A stretch of 64,000 nucleotides of DNA from Curtobacterium sp. MCSS17_007 (GTDB lineage Bacteria; Actinomycetota; Actinomycetes; Actinomycetales; Microbacteriaceae). Where the stretch lies: contig NZ_CP126257.1 of assembly GCF_003234175.2 (NCBI RefSeq), forward strand, positions 868,001 to 932,000, written 5' to 3'. Under the pieces are notes generated by a model. It was not told where the DNA came from and did not search any database. It worked only from the letters and a program-made list of their open reading frames with translations. Position numbers and translations under genes: made by a program. Positions 1 through 7,181 of this stretch are shown in pieces (position 1 is the first letter of the stretch; each line of letters starts with the position of its first letter).

Positions 1-692
1 ACCCACGCCAGGTCCCTCGCCGGATCGCCGAGGCGCAGCTCGCCCCAGTCGAGGATCCCGGTCACCGCGTCGCCGTCGGCCAGGACGACACCGGTACCGA
101 GTCCTCCGTGCACGACGGTCGGCGTGAACTGCCAGAGCTGCTGGTCGCGTGCAGCGCCCTCCCACCGCTCGACCAGGGCGGCGGGGACGAGCTTCGTCGC
201 CACGGCCCGGTCCATCACCGAGACGGCGGAGCGCAGGACCTCGAACGGGGTGAGCGACGGCAGACCGGCGTCCGTCACGAAGCTCGTCGGGAGCTGGTGC
301 ACGGCGGCGAGGGCACGGCCGACCGAGGTCGCGAGCTCGGGCCGTTCGCCCAGGTCGCGCAGCGACGGGTGCGTGCCGGGCAGGTAGGTGGTGACGATGG
401 CCCGCGTCGAACCGATCGGGGCCTGCCCGCGGTACTCGGCGACGGCGAACGGCAGACGCGTCCGGATGCCCGCGCTGAGGGCGCGGATCGCGACCAGGTC
501 GGCGGACTGCCGGGCCTCGGCCCGCTGGTTGCGCGGCCGACGGATCGCGCTGAGTGCGCCGTCGGCGTCGCGGAGGACCGCCGACTCGTAGTCGCCGGAC
601 GCCGCCGACCCGAGCGTGCGCGTGCCCGTGACGACCAGGCCGGGAACGGCCGTCGTCGCCAACGCGGCTAGAGTGAACTGGGAACCCGCCAT
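1..692 (-). CDS. Phosphotransferase (APH/macrolide-kinase-like fold), 3' end cut by window edge
   Basis: The frame is open from an ATG at 692 down to base 1, giving 230 residues of an aminoglycoside/macrolide phosphotransferase-like protein. The C-lobe signature is visible at about residues 193-230: HGGLGTGV, then GILDW and GDPARDLAW. The second (metal-binding) Asp of LDW is kept. In the Brenner loop, normally HGDxxxxN, the catalytic Asp is Gly and the Asn is Val, so phosphotransfer activity is doubtful. The start is supported by a TACCCT box whose end lies 7 nt before the ATG, which predicts a leaderless mRNA. The gene is divergent from nudC. I infer a kinase-fold protein, possibly a pseudokinase; its substrate is unknown. 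Confidence 0.75.
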   Translation of the reverse strand, partial: MAGSQFTLAALATTAVPGLVVTGTRTLGSAASGDYESAVLRDADGALSAIRRPRNQRAEARQSADLVAIRALSAGIRTRLPFAVAEYRGQAPIGSTRAIVTTYLPGTHPSLRDLGERPELATSVGRALAAVHQLPTSFVTDAGLPSLTPFEVLRSAVSVMDRAVATKLVPAALVERWEGAARDQQLWQFTPTVVHGGLGTGVVLADGDAVTGILDWGELRLGDPARDLAW

Positions 693-698
693 GCCCTC

Positions 699-704
699 AG
701 GGTA
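699..704 (-). promoter_or_regulatory. -10 box for the phosphotransferase gene
   Basis: TACCCT on the minus strand ends 7 nt before the ATG at 692, so transcription would begin at or next to the start codon. No convincing -35 is seen. Confidence 0.45.
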
Positions 705-756
705 GGTCCGCGTCCGGTGCTCCAGCGCACGCCACGCTGACCTGTGCAAGCCCGGG

Positions 757-762
757 GACGGT
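757..762. other. Intergenic tract upstream of nudC with no assigned site
   Basis: These bases belong to the 120-bp gap (693-812) between the divergent phosphotransferase and nudC genes. Beyond the phosphotransferase -10 box and the nudC ribosome binding site, I see no clear element in it. Confidence 0.3.
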
Positions 763-812
763 CCACGCAGGTCCCGCCGAAGAGCCCGTCACCACCTGAG
801 GAGCGCCCTGCC

Positions 813-1748
813 GTGACCGTCGAGTTCGCCGCCCGGCTCCCGCTGTCCCGCAACGAACTCGACCGCGACGCGGAGTTCCGGACGACGCCCGACCTCGACC
901 GCGTGCTGCGTGCCGACCCGTCGACGCGGTGGCTGCCGGTCCGCGGTGCCGAGCTGCTCCGGGAGGCCGACGGCGCGCTCCGCTTCGTCGGTGCCGAGGC
1001 CGTGCCGGAGGGCACCGTCACGCTGTACCTCGGCCGCGCGGTCGTCGACGCCCCCGACGCCCCCGCTGGGACCCGCTTCGTGGCCGCCCTGCTCGACGGC
1101 GCGGCCGCCGCGGCGATCGAACCCGACGACGACGCGTGGGCGAGCCTGCGCATGTTCGGCACCGAGCTGTCCGCCCGTGACCAGGGGCTCGCGGTCGAGG
1201 CCGTGGCGATGGCGAACTGGCACGCGGTGCACGGGTTCTCCCCGCGGACCGGGTCCCCGTCCGAGGTCGTCAGCGGCGGCTGGGTCCGCCGCGACCCCGA
1301 GGGGCACGAGCTCTTCCCCCGGACCGACGCGGCGATCATCGTCGGCGTGACCGACGCCGACGACCGCATCCTGCTCGGTTCGAACGCGGCCTGGGACGCC
1401 GACCGCTACTCGCTGCTCGCCGGCTTCGTCGAGCCGGGGGAGTCGCTCGAGGACGCCGTGCGCCGCGAGGTCTGGGAGGAGTCCGGCGTCCGTGTCGAGG
1501 AGCCCGAGTACCTCGGGTCGCAGCCGTGGCCGTTCCCGGCGTCGCTCATGCTCGGCTTCCGTGCCCGCGCAGTGGACGGCGACCCGTCGACCGCACGACC
1601 GGACGGCGTCGAGATCCTGGACGTCCGGTGGTTCTCGCGTGACGAGGTCCGCGAGCGCGCCGAGGACACCCTGCTGCTGCCCGGCCGCACGTCGATCGCC
1701 CGCGCCATCATCGAGGAGTGGTACGGCGGGCCGCTGGACGTCCCGTGA
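813..1748 (+). CDS. nudC: NAD(+)/NADH diphosphatase, NudC-type Nudix hydrolase
   Basis: A 311-residue Nudix hydrolase expected to cleave NAD(H) into NMN(H) and AMP and to act on NAD-capped RNA. The Nudix box lies near residues 203-225 (GFVEPGESLEDAVRREVWEE). It is followed near 236 by SQPWPFPAS, the motif that separates NudC from other Nudix families. The usual four-cysteine zinc ribbon before the Nudix box is not seen, as in many actinobacterial members. I chose the GTG at 813 because a GAGGAG Shine-Dalgarno lies at about 798-803; the open frame itself reaches further upstream. The stop overlaps the helicase start in GTGA, so the two genes are probably translationally coupled. Confidence 0.9.
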   Translation: MTVEFAARLPLSRNELDRDAEFRTTPDLDRVLRADPSTRWLPVRGAELLREADGALRFVGAEAVPEGTVTLYLGRAVVDAPDAPAGTRFVAALLDGAAAAAIEPDDDAWASLRMFGTELSARDQGLAVEAVAMANWHAVHGFSPRTGSPSEVVSGGWVRRDPEGHELFPRTDAAIIVGVTDADDRILLGSNAAWDADRYSLLAGFVEPGESLEDAVRREVWEESGVRVEEPEYLGSQPWPFPASLMLGFRARAVDGDPSTARPDGVEILDVRWFSRDEVRERAEDTLLLPGRTSIARAIIEEWYGGPLDVP

Positions 1749-3499
1749 CCGATCCCCGTGCAGCGACCGGCGCCCCGCCGGTGCGCCCGCCGTCGCCGGA
1801 GGAACTGCTCGCAGCGCTCGACGCCGAGCAGCAGACCGTCGCACGCACCCTCCTCGGCCCGGTCGCGGTGCTCGCCGGCGCCGGCACCGGCAAGACCCGC
1901 GCGATCACCCACCGCATCGCCTACGGCGTGGCGACGGGCACCTACTCGCCGAACCACGTCCTGGCGCTGACCTTCACCACACGGGCGGCGGGAGAGCTGC
2001 GGAGTCGACTCCGCGCGCTCGGTGCCGGGACGGTCCAGGCGCGCACCTTCCACGCGGCCGCGATGGCGCAGCTGAGCTACTTCTGGCCGGACACCGTCGG
2101 CGGGCACGCCCCGCGCATCGTCGAGTCGAAGGGCCGTGTCATCGCGCACGCCGCCGAAGCGGTCGGGATCCACGTCGACACCCCGGTGCTCCGTGACCTC
2201 GCCGCCGAGGTCGAGTGGCGCAAGGTGCAGATGCTGACCTACGACGAGTACGAGGCCGCCGCGGCCGACCGGGTGATGCCGCGGGACACCCCGCCGCGGC
2301 GCGTCGTCGACCTCATGAAGGCGTACGAGCAGCTCAAGGACGACCGCCGTCAGCTCGACTTCGAGGACGTCCTGCTCGCGACGCTCGGCATGGTCGAGTC
2401 CGAGCCGCGGGTGGCCTCGTACGTCCGGCAGCAGTACCGGTTCTTCGTCGTCGACGAGTACCAGGACGTCTCGCCCGTGCAGCACGACCTGCTCCGCGCG
2501 TGGCTCGGCGGCCGTGACGACGTGTGCGTGGTCGGTGACGCCAGCCAGACGATCTACTCGTTCGCGGGTGCGTCCAGCCGGTACCTGCTCGGCTTCGGAT
2601 CGGAGTTCCCGCGGGGGTCGGTCCTGCGTCTCGAACGGAACTACCGGTCGACGCCCGAGGTCGTGCACGCCGCGAACACCCTGATGCGCGGGCAGCCCGG
2701 CGCGCTCGACCTGGTGGCGCAGTCGACCGAGTCGGGTCCACAGCCCGAGGTGCTGGCGTGCGTGCACGACGGCGACGAGGCACAGACCGTCGCCCGGCGC
2801 ATCGGAGAGCTCGTCGCCCGCGGCGCGTCCTTCGGCCAGTGCGCCGTGCTGTACCGCGTCGGAGCACAGTCGGCCGCGCTCGAGTCCGCCCTCGGCCGCG
2901 CCGGGATCCCGTACCGGGTCCAGGGCGGCACGCGGTTCTTCGACCGTCCCGAGGTGAAGCTCGCCGTGCACCACATGCGCGGGGAAGCGGTGCGGCAGAC
3001 CGACGACGAACTCACCCGACGTGTCGGGCTCGTGCTGCAGTTGAGCGGGTGGACCCCCACCCCGCCGGAGGGCACGGGCGCCGTGCGCGACCAGTGGGAG
3101 GCGCTGCAGGCCGTGATGGGTCTGGCCGAGGCGGCGCCCCCCGGCACGACCATGCAGCAGTTCACCCAGGACCTCGTCGACCGCGCGGCCACCCACCACG
3201 AGCCGGAGCTCGACGCGGTCACCCTCGCCACACTGCACTCGTCGAAGGGGCTGGAGTGGCCGCACGTCGTGGTCGTCGGCGCGGCCGAGGGGCTGCTGCC
3301 GATCTCGCACGCCACGACCGACGCCGAGGTCGACGAGGAGCGACGCCTGTTCTACGTGGGCCTGACCCGTGCCCGCCGGTCGGTGACGGTCACGTGGTCG
3401 CGACAGGGTTCCACGCGAGGGGGTGCCCGGGCCCCGAGCCGGTTCCTGGCAGCGCTCGACACGCACAGCGCGGGTGCGGGGACACCGGCAGCAGGCTGA
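1745..3499 (+). CDS. UvrD/PcrA-family ATP-dependent DNA helicase
   Basis: A superfamily 1A helicase of 584 residues. Walker A GAGTGKT is near residue 44, motif II DEYQD near 236, motif III GDASQTIYSFAGA near 258, motif IV LERNYRST near 297, motif V TLHSSKGLEWPHVVVV near 495, and motif VI FYVGLTRARR near 534. It is clearly shorter than the roughly 700-residue UvrD2 proteins of mycobacteria and ends soon after motif VI, so no C-terminal HRDC domain is present. The GTG start at 1745 overlaps the nudC stop. Its last 110 bases overlap, in convergent orientation, the 3' end of the next gene. The likely role is DNA repair or displacement of bound proteins from DNA. Confidence 0.92.
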   Translation: MTDPRAATGAPPVRPPSPEELLAALDAEQQTVARTLLGPVAVLAGAGTGKTRAITHRIAYGVATGTYSPNHVLALTFTTRAAGELRSRLRALGAGTVQARTFHAAAMAQLSYFWPDTVGGHAPRIVESKGRVIAHAAEAVGIHVDTPVLRDLAAEVEWRKVQMLTYDEYEAAAADRVMPRDTPPRRVVDLMKAYEQLKDDRRQLDFEDVLLATLGMVESEPRVASYVRQQYRFFVVDEYQDVSPVQHDLLRAWLGGRDDVCVVGDASQTIYSFAGASSRYLLGFGSEFPRGSVLRLERNYRSTPEVVHAANTLMRGQPGALDLVAQSTESGPQPEVLACVHDGDEAQTVARRIGELVARGASFGQCAVLYRVGAQSAALESALGRAGIPYRVQGGTRFFDRPEVKLAVHHMRGEAVRQTDDELTRRVGLVLQLSGWTPTPPEGTGAVRDQWEALQAVMGLAEAAPPGTTMQQFTQDLVDRAATHHEPELDAVTLATLHSSKGLEWPHVVVVGAAEGLLPISHATTDAEVDEERRLFYVGLTRARRSVTVTWSRQGSTRGGARAPSRFLAALDTHSAGAGTPAAG

Positions 3500-4247
3500 C
3501 CGCGAGGTCGTCACGGTCGAAGACCACCTGCTCGGACCCGGGCTGCTGGGTGGTGCGCGGCAGGCGTTGTACGACCATCCGGGTGGTCGCGGACGCGACC
3601 GCGGCCAGCCGCCAGGGTGACAGCGGTGCCGCGGGACGGCCCCACACCTGCGCGGCGAGGGTCGGCCACGCCGGGTCCTCGTCGACCCGGGCGTACTCGA
3701 CGCACTGCAGGCACGGTCCGGCACCGGGCACGACGACCGGCCCGAGGCGGACCCGCCCGTCCCCGACGACGAGCGCCAGGTGCGGGGTACCCCGGCGTGC
3801 CCACGCCGACCGGAGCGCAGGGTCGACGACGTGGTCCGCCACGACCACCGCGATCGCCGGCGGCGGGTCCGGCAGCACGACCGGGCCGCCGCGGGGCGCG
3901 GTGCTCCGGGCCACCGTGACCCCCTCGCCGGACAGCATGCCCGCGACGGCGTCGGCGAGGGGACCGGCGCCGTGGACCTCGGCCCGGGCGAGGGGTTCCG
4001 GCAGGACGTCGACGACGGCGGGTGAGGCGTCGCCGAGGACGCGCGCGGCGACCTCGGGTCGGCACCCGGTCGTGGCGGCGAGGGCGGTCAACGCGTCGCG
4101 GCTGGTCTCGCGGCGCAGGGCACAGAGGAAGCGCTCCTCGGCCACGCTCGGTACCGGGACGACGGCGCGCGGCGGATCGACGCCGAGTTGCACGGTCGCG
4201 GGGTCGCGCCAGACGAACTCGAGCGTGGGGTCGATGCGGATGCCCAT
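3390..4247 (-). CDS. Orphan cyclodehydratase-like (TOMM leader-binding-like) protein
   Basis: A 285-residue protein resembling the conserved actinobacterial family annotated as bacteriocin-biosynthesis cyclodehydratase domain or TOMM leader-binding protein. The N-terminal ~65 residues could form a winged-helix leader-binding module. The middle is a degenerate Rossmann-like segment (HGAGPLADAVAGML). A GPCLQCVEYARVDEDPAWP motif lies near residue 176, and a CAC pair near 261-263 could bind zinc with the earlier CLQC. No precursor peptide, YcaO or dehydrogenase gene lies nearby, so production of a peptide natural product is not supported here. The 3' 110 bases overlap the helicase gene tail-to-tail. 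The ATG at 4247 is the first start in the frame. Confidence 0.75.
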   Translation of the reverse strand: MGIRIDPTLEFVWRDPATVQLGVDPPRAVVPVPSVAEERFLCALRRETSRDALTALAATTGCRPEVAARVLGDASPAVVDVLPEPLARAEVHGAGPLADAVAGMLSGEGVTVARSTAPRGGPVVLPDPPPAIAVVVADHVVDPALRSAWARRGTPHLALVVGDGRVRLGPVVVPGAGPCLQCVEYARVDEDPAWPTLAAQVWGRPAAPLSPWRLAAVASATTRMVVQRLPRTTQQPGSEQVVFDRDDLAVSLLPVSPHPRCACRALPGTGSGPGHPLAWNPVATT

Positions 4248-4264
4248 CGTCCCACCGTGACGGA

Positions 4265-4291
4265 ACGGCCGGCCCCGTGCGGACCGGCCGT
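4265..4291 (-). terminator. Short hairpin between the DUF2342 and cyclodehydratase-like genes
   Basis: An 8-bp perfect stem (ACGGCCGG with CCGGCCGT) and 11-nt loop lie downstream of the DUF2342 gene and just upstream of the next minus-strand start. There is no T tract, so terminator function is only suggested. Confidence 0.35.
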
Positions 4292-4297
4292 CACCAT

Positions 4298-4345
4298 CTG
4301 TGGAGAACTACCTCGTGGGGGTGCTGTGGAGAACTACCTCGTGGG
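4298..4345. repeat. 22-bp direct repeat spanning the DUF2342 stop codon
   Basis: The 22-mer starting CTGTGGAGAACTACC occurs at 4298-4319 and again at 4324-4345, a 26-bp period. The second copy contains the stop codon of the DUF2342 gene, so the duplication left a spare copy downstream. Confidence 0.8.
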
Positions 4346-5749
4346 CGTGTCGCCGTCGGTGGGACCGGACCCGGGACCGTCGGGACCGTCCTCCTCGATG
4401 CCGCCGCTCTCGTCCTCGCGGGGACGGTCGCCCGTCGTGTCGTTGAGCAGGTCCTCGAGGGCCTTGTCGAACGCGTCGTCCTCCGCCGAGCGGCCGGGGT
4501 TGCGCAGCCGGAGCACGAACGCGTCCGGGTCGTCGACGTCCTCCGAGGTCGGGACGGCGTCGAAGTGCGACCAGAGGGCGTCACGCTGCTCGGCCCCGAG
4601 CTCCTCGGTGACCCGCTGCCACAGGGCGGCGGCCTCGCGCAGGCGGCGGGGACGCAGCTCGAGTCCCACGAGCGTCGCGAACGCGGACTCGGCGGGACCT
4701 CCCGTGGCACGGCGACGGCGGACCATCTCCGCGATCGCCCCGGACCTCGGCAGGCGCACGGTGGCCGCTGCGGTCACGGTGTCGACCCATCCCTCGACGA
4801 GCGCGAGCACGGTCTCGAGTCGGGCGAGCGCGGCCTCCTGCTCCGGCGTACGGGGCGGGATGAGCGCACCCGACGCGAGTGCGTCGCGCAACTGCTCCTG
4901 GTTCGTCGGGTCGATCTCGGACGCGAGCTCCTCGACCCGGTCGAACGGGATGTGGATGCCCCGGGCGTAGTCGGTGATCGACGAGATGATGTGCAGCCGC
5001 AGCCAGCGCGCCGACCGGAAGAGCCGCGCGTGCGCCAGTTCGCGGACGGCCAGGTAGATGCGGACCTCGTCCTCCGGCACGTCGAGGCCGTCGGCGAACT
5101 CCGCGACGTTCTGCGGCAGCAGGGCCGCCACCTGCTCGTCGAGCAGCGGGACGCCCACGTCGCCGCCGGACACGACCTCCTTCGAGAGCTGCCCGACGAC
5201 CTGGCCGAGCTGGATCGCGAAGAGGGCGCCGCCCACCCCGCGCATCGCCTTCGAGACGTCGCCGAGCATCGCCTTGAGCTGCTCGGGTGCCCGCTGCTCG
5301 ATCGCTTCGGTCAGGGCGTTCGAGATGCTCAGCGCCACCGGTTCGGCGATCTGCGCCCACACCGGCGTCGTGGCCTTCGCCCACTGCTCACGCGTGTACA
5401 GGCTGGGCGTGGCGGTCAGCTCGGGGACGCTGGTCGCCTCGTCGAGCCAGAGCGCCGCGACCTGGAACGCCTGGTCGCTCGCCTGCGAGGTCGCCGGGTC
5501 CACCGGGTGCCCGCCGTCGCGGGCGATCGCGGTGGCGCGCTCGGACGCGACCGAGAAGTCGATGCCGTCGCCACCCGACTGCGCCGCCCGCTGCAGCTGG
5601 CCCATGAGGTTCGCCACGAAGGCCGGGTCGTTCGGCAGACCGGCCGCGCTCGCGAGCTGCGACGGGTCGATCTGCCCCTCTCCGGAGAGCAGCTTGCGCA
5701 GCATCTCCTGGAAGTCGTCGTCCGGCCCCGGCTGCGGTTGATCAGGCAT
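4334..5749 (-). CDS. DUF2342-family zinc-dependent metalloprotease-like protein
   Basis: A 471-residue member of the actinobacterial DUF2342 family, classed with zincins and often annotated as F420 biosynthesis-associated or hydrolase. A helical core runs from about residue 90 to 390, with the family motif VRELAHARLF near 233-242 in place of a textbook HExxH. The last ~60 residues are acidic and disordered (DRPREDESGG, DGPDGPGSG). It stands head-to-head with a PDZ-Lon protease gene, an arrangement often seen in this order before UPF0182. A TAGCGT box ends 8 nt before the ATG, which suggests a leaderless transcript. Protease activity is inferred from fold assignment only. Confidence 0.85.
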   Translation of the reverse strand: MPDQPQPGPDDDFQEMLRKLLSGEGQIDPSQLASAAGLPNDPAFVANLMGQLQRAAQSGGDGIDFSVASERATAIARDGGHPVDPATSQASDQAFQVAALWLDEATSVPELTATPSLYTREQWAKATTPVWAQIAEPVALSISNALTEAIEQRAPEQLKAMLGDVSKAMRGVGGALFAIQLGQVVGQLSKEVVSGGDVGVPLLDEQVAALLPQNVAEFADGLDVPEDEVRIYLAVRELAHARLFRSARWLRLHIISSITDYARGIHIPFDRVEELASEIDPTNQEQLRDALASGALIPPRTPEQEAALARLETVLALVEGWVDTVTAAATVRLPRSGAIAEMVRRRRATGGPAESAFATLVGLELRPRRLREAAALWQRVTEELGAEQRDALWSHFDAVPTSEDVDDPDAFVLRLRNPGRSAEDDAFDKALEDLLNDTTGDRPREDESGGIEEDGPDGPGSGPTDGDTPTR

Positions 5750-5756
5750 GACGACT

Positions 5757-5762
5757 ACGCTA
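5757..5762 (-). promoter_or_regulatory. -10 box for the DUF2342 gene
   Basis: TAGCGT on the minus strand ends 8 nt before the ATG at 5749, giving a leaderless or nearly leaderless mRNA. Confidence 0.4.
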
Positions 5763-5873
5763 ATCGCTGCTCACGGGGCCGCGCCTGGGATGCTCCCGTG
5801 GGGAGGCCCGGACCGCTGCGCCGAGGGCGAACAGCCCGTGAGCGCGGGCGCACCGCCCCGTGGAAGGACGCCC

Positions 5874-6983
5874 GTGACCCTCTTCGCTCCCGAGCCCCGT
5901 CGCCGTTCCCGCTCGCGCACCGTCGGCTGGGCGTTCGTCATCGGTGCGGTGGTGCTCGGACTCCTGGCGAGCTTCCTGCCGAGCCCGTACCTGATCGAGG
6001 TGCCCGGGCCGGTCTACAACACGATCGGCACGCAGCGGCAGGGGCAGGGCGGGGACGCGAAGGACGTCGAGCTCATCCAGATCGACGGGGCGGAGACGTA
6101 CCCGACGGCCGGTGCCCTCGACATGCTCACCGTCGGGATCCAGGGCGACGCCACGAACCGGCCGTCCTGGACGAGCGTCGTCCGAGCGCTCTTCTCGCGG
6201 TCCGAGGCCGTGATCCCCGTCAGCGCGATCTACCCGGAGGGCACGACCACCGAGCAGGTCAACGAGCGGGACGAGGCCGACATGCGGTCCTCGCAGCAGT
6301 CCGCCGTCGCCGCGGCGCTCATCCACCAGGGCTACGACCTGCCGACCGAGCTCCGGGTGGGCAGCGTGCAGGACGGCTCCGCGGCGGACGGGAAGATCCG
6401 CGAGGGCGACGTGATCACCGCGTTCGACGGGAAGCAGCTCACCGAGAACGTCGACGCCGGCTCCCTGCGCCAGGCGGTCGCGGAGCACGGTACCTCGTCG
6501 CCGGCGACGGTCACGCTCCTGCGGGACGGCGAGCGCGAGCAGGTCGAGGTCACCCCGCGCGAGGAGCAGGGCACCCCGCTCCTCGGGGTCGGTGTCACCG
6601 AGCGGTACGACTTCCCCTTCGAGGTGACGATCGCCCTGCAGGACGTCGGCGGGCCGTCCGCCGGCATGATGTTCGCGCTCGGGATCATCGACGAGCTGAC
6701 GCCGGGGGAGCTCAACGGCGGCAAGCACGTCGCCGGCACCGGGACCATCACCGCCGACGGTGAGGTCGGGCCGATCGGCGGCATCCGCCAGAAGCTCTAC
6801 GGTGCGAAGGACGCGGGCGCCACCGTGTTCCTCGCCCCCGCGGGGAACTGCGACGAGGTCGTGGGCCACGTGCCGGACGGGCTCGACGTCTACGAGGTGG
6901 CCACGCTCGACCAGGCCGTCACCGACCTCGAGACGATCGCCTCGGGGAAGAGCACGAGCGGACTCGCGCGTTGCGGCTCCTGA
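5874..6983 (+). CDS. Membrane-anchored PDZ-Lon (S16) protease, YlbL family
   Basis: A 369-residue protein with an N-terminal membrane anchor (about residues 15-35, signal-anchor type), a PDZ domain (about 155-235) and a C-terminal Lon-type serine protease domain. The catalytic Ser is in GGPSAGM near residue 262 and the Lys in IRQKLYGA near 307, the spacing expected of the S16 Ser-Lys dyad. The protease domain should face outside the membrane. The GTG at 5874 is preferred over earlier in-frame starts because GGAAGGA lies 6-12 nt upstream. It is followed by the UPF0182 gene, as in many Actinobacteria. Probable role: envelope protein quality control. Confidence 0.9.
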   Translation: MTLFAPEPRRRSRSRTVGWAFVIGAVVLGLLASFLPSPYLIEVPGPVYNTIGTQRQGQGGDAKDVELIQIDGAETYPTAGALDMLTVGIQGDATNRPSWTSVVRALFSRSEAVIPVSAIYPEGTTTEQVNERDEADMRSSQQSAVAAALIHQGYDLPTELRVGSVQDGSAADGKIREGDVITAFDGKQLTENVDAGSLRQAVAEHGTSSPATVTLLRDGEREQVEVTPREEQGTPLLGVGVTERYDFPFEVTIALQDVGGPSAGMMFALGIIDELTPGELNGGKHVAGTGTITADGEVGPIGGIRQKLYGAKDAGATVFLAPAGNCDEVVGHVPDGLDVYEVATLDQAVTDLETIASGKSTSGLARCGS

Positions 6984-7024
6984 GCCGGCCGACCCGGTAC
7001 CGCGACCTGCCCGCACGGCGCGGG

Positions 7025-7040
7025 GCGTGCCTCCCGGCCG
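7025..7040 (+). repeat. Single arm of repeat family B
   Basis: GCGTGCCTCCCGGCCG, one arm of the palindrome found complete elsewhere in the window, lies in the 198-bp gap before the UPF0182 gene without its inverse partner. Confidence 0.6.
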
Positions 7041-7115
7041 CCCGGCCGCGCTCGAGGGAGAGGTGCGGCGCAGCTTCCTGAGTCCCCGTACAGTTTCGCT
7101 GTCGGTCCGGACCAA

Positions 7116-7121
7116 TAGGAT
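7116..7121 (+). promoter_or_regulatory. Probable -10 box of the UPF0182 gene
   Basis: TAGGAT about 60 nt before the GTG start, in the least GC-rich part of the gap. It predicts a 5' leader of roughly 54 nt. A -35 element is not clear. Confidence 0.4.
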
Positions 7122-7181
7122 CGGTGCACTGACGGCCCGCCGTGCCGGGCCCGCCGGTCCGACACGTCTGGAGCACATCAA

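Noticed and set aside
1..692. Macrolide or aminoglycoside resistance gene
   Set aside because: The fold is right, but the catalytic HGD and Asn are missing and the neighbours are housekeeping genes, so a resistance call is not supported.
757..762. A second -10 box upstream of nudC
   Set aside because: The bases match no TANNNT pattern at a useful distance. I list the stretch only as unassigned intergenic DNA.
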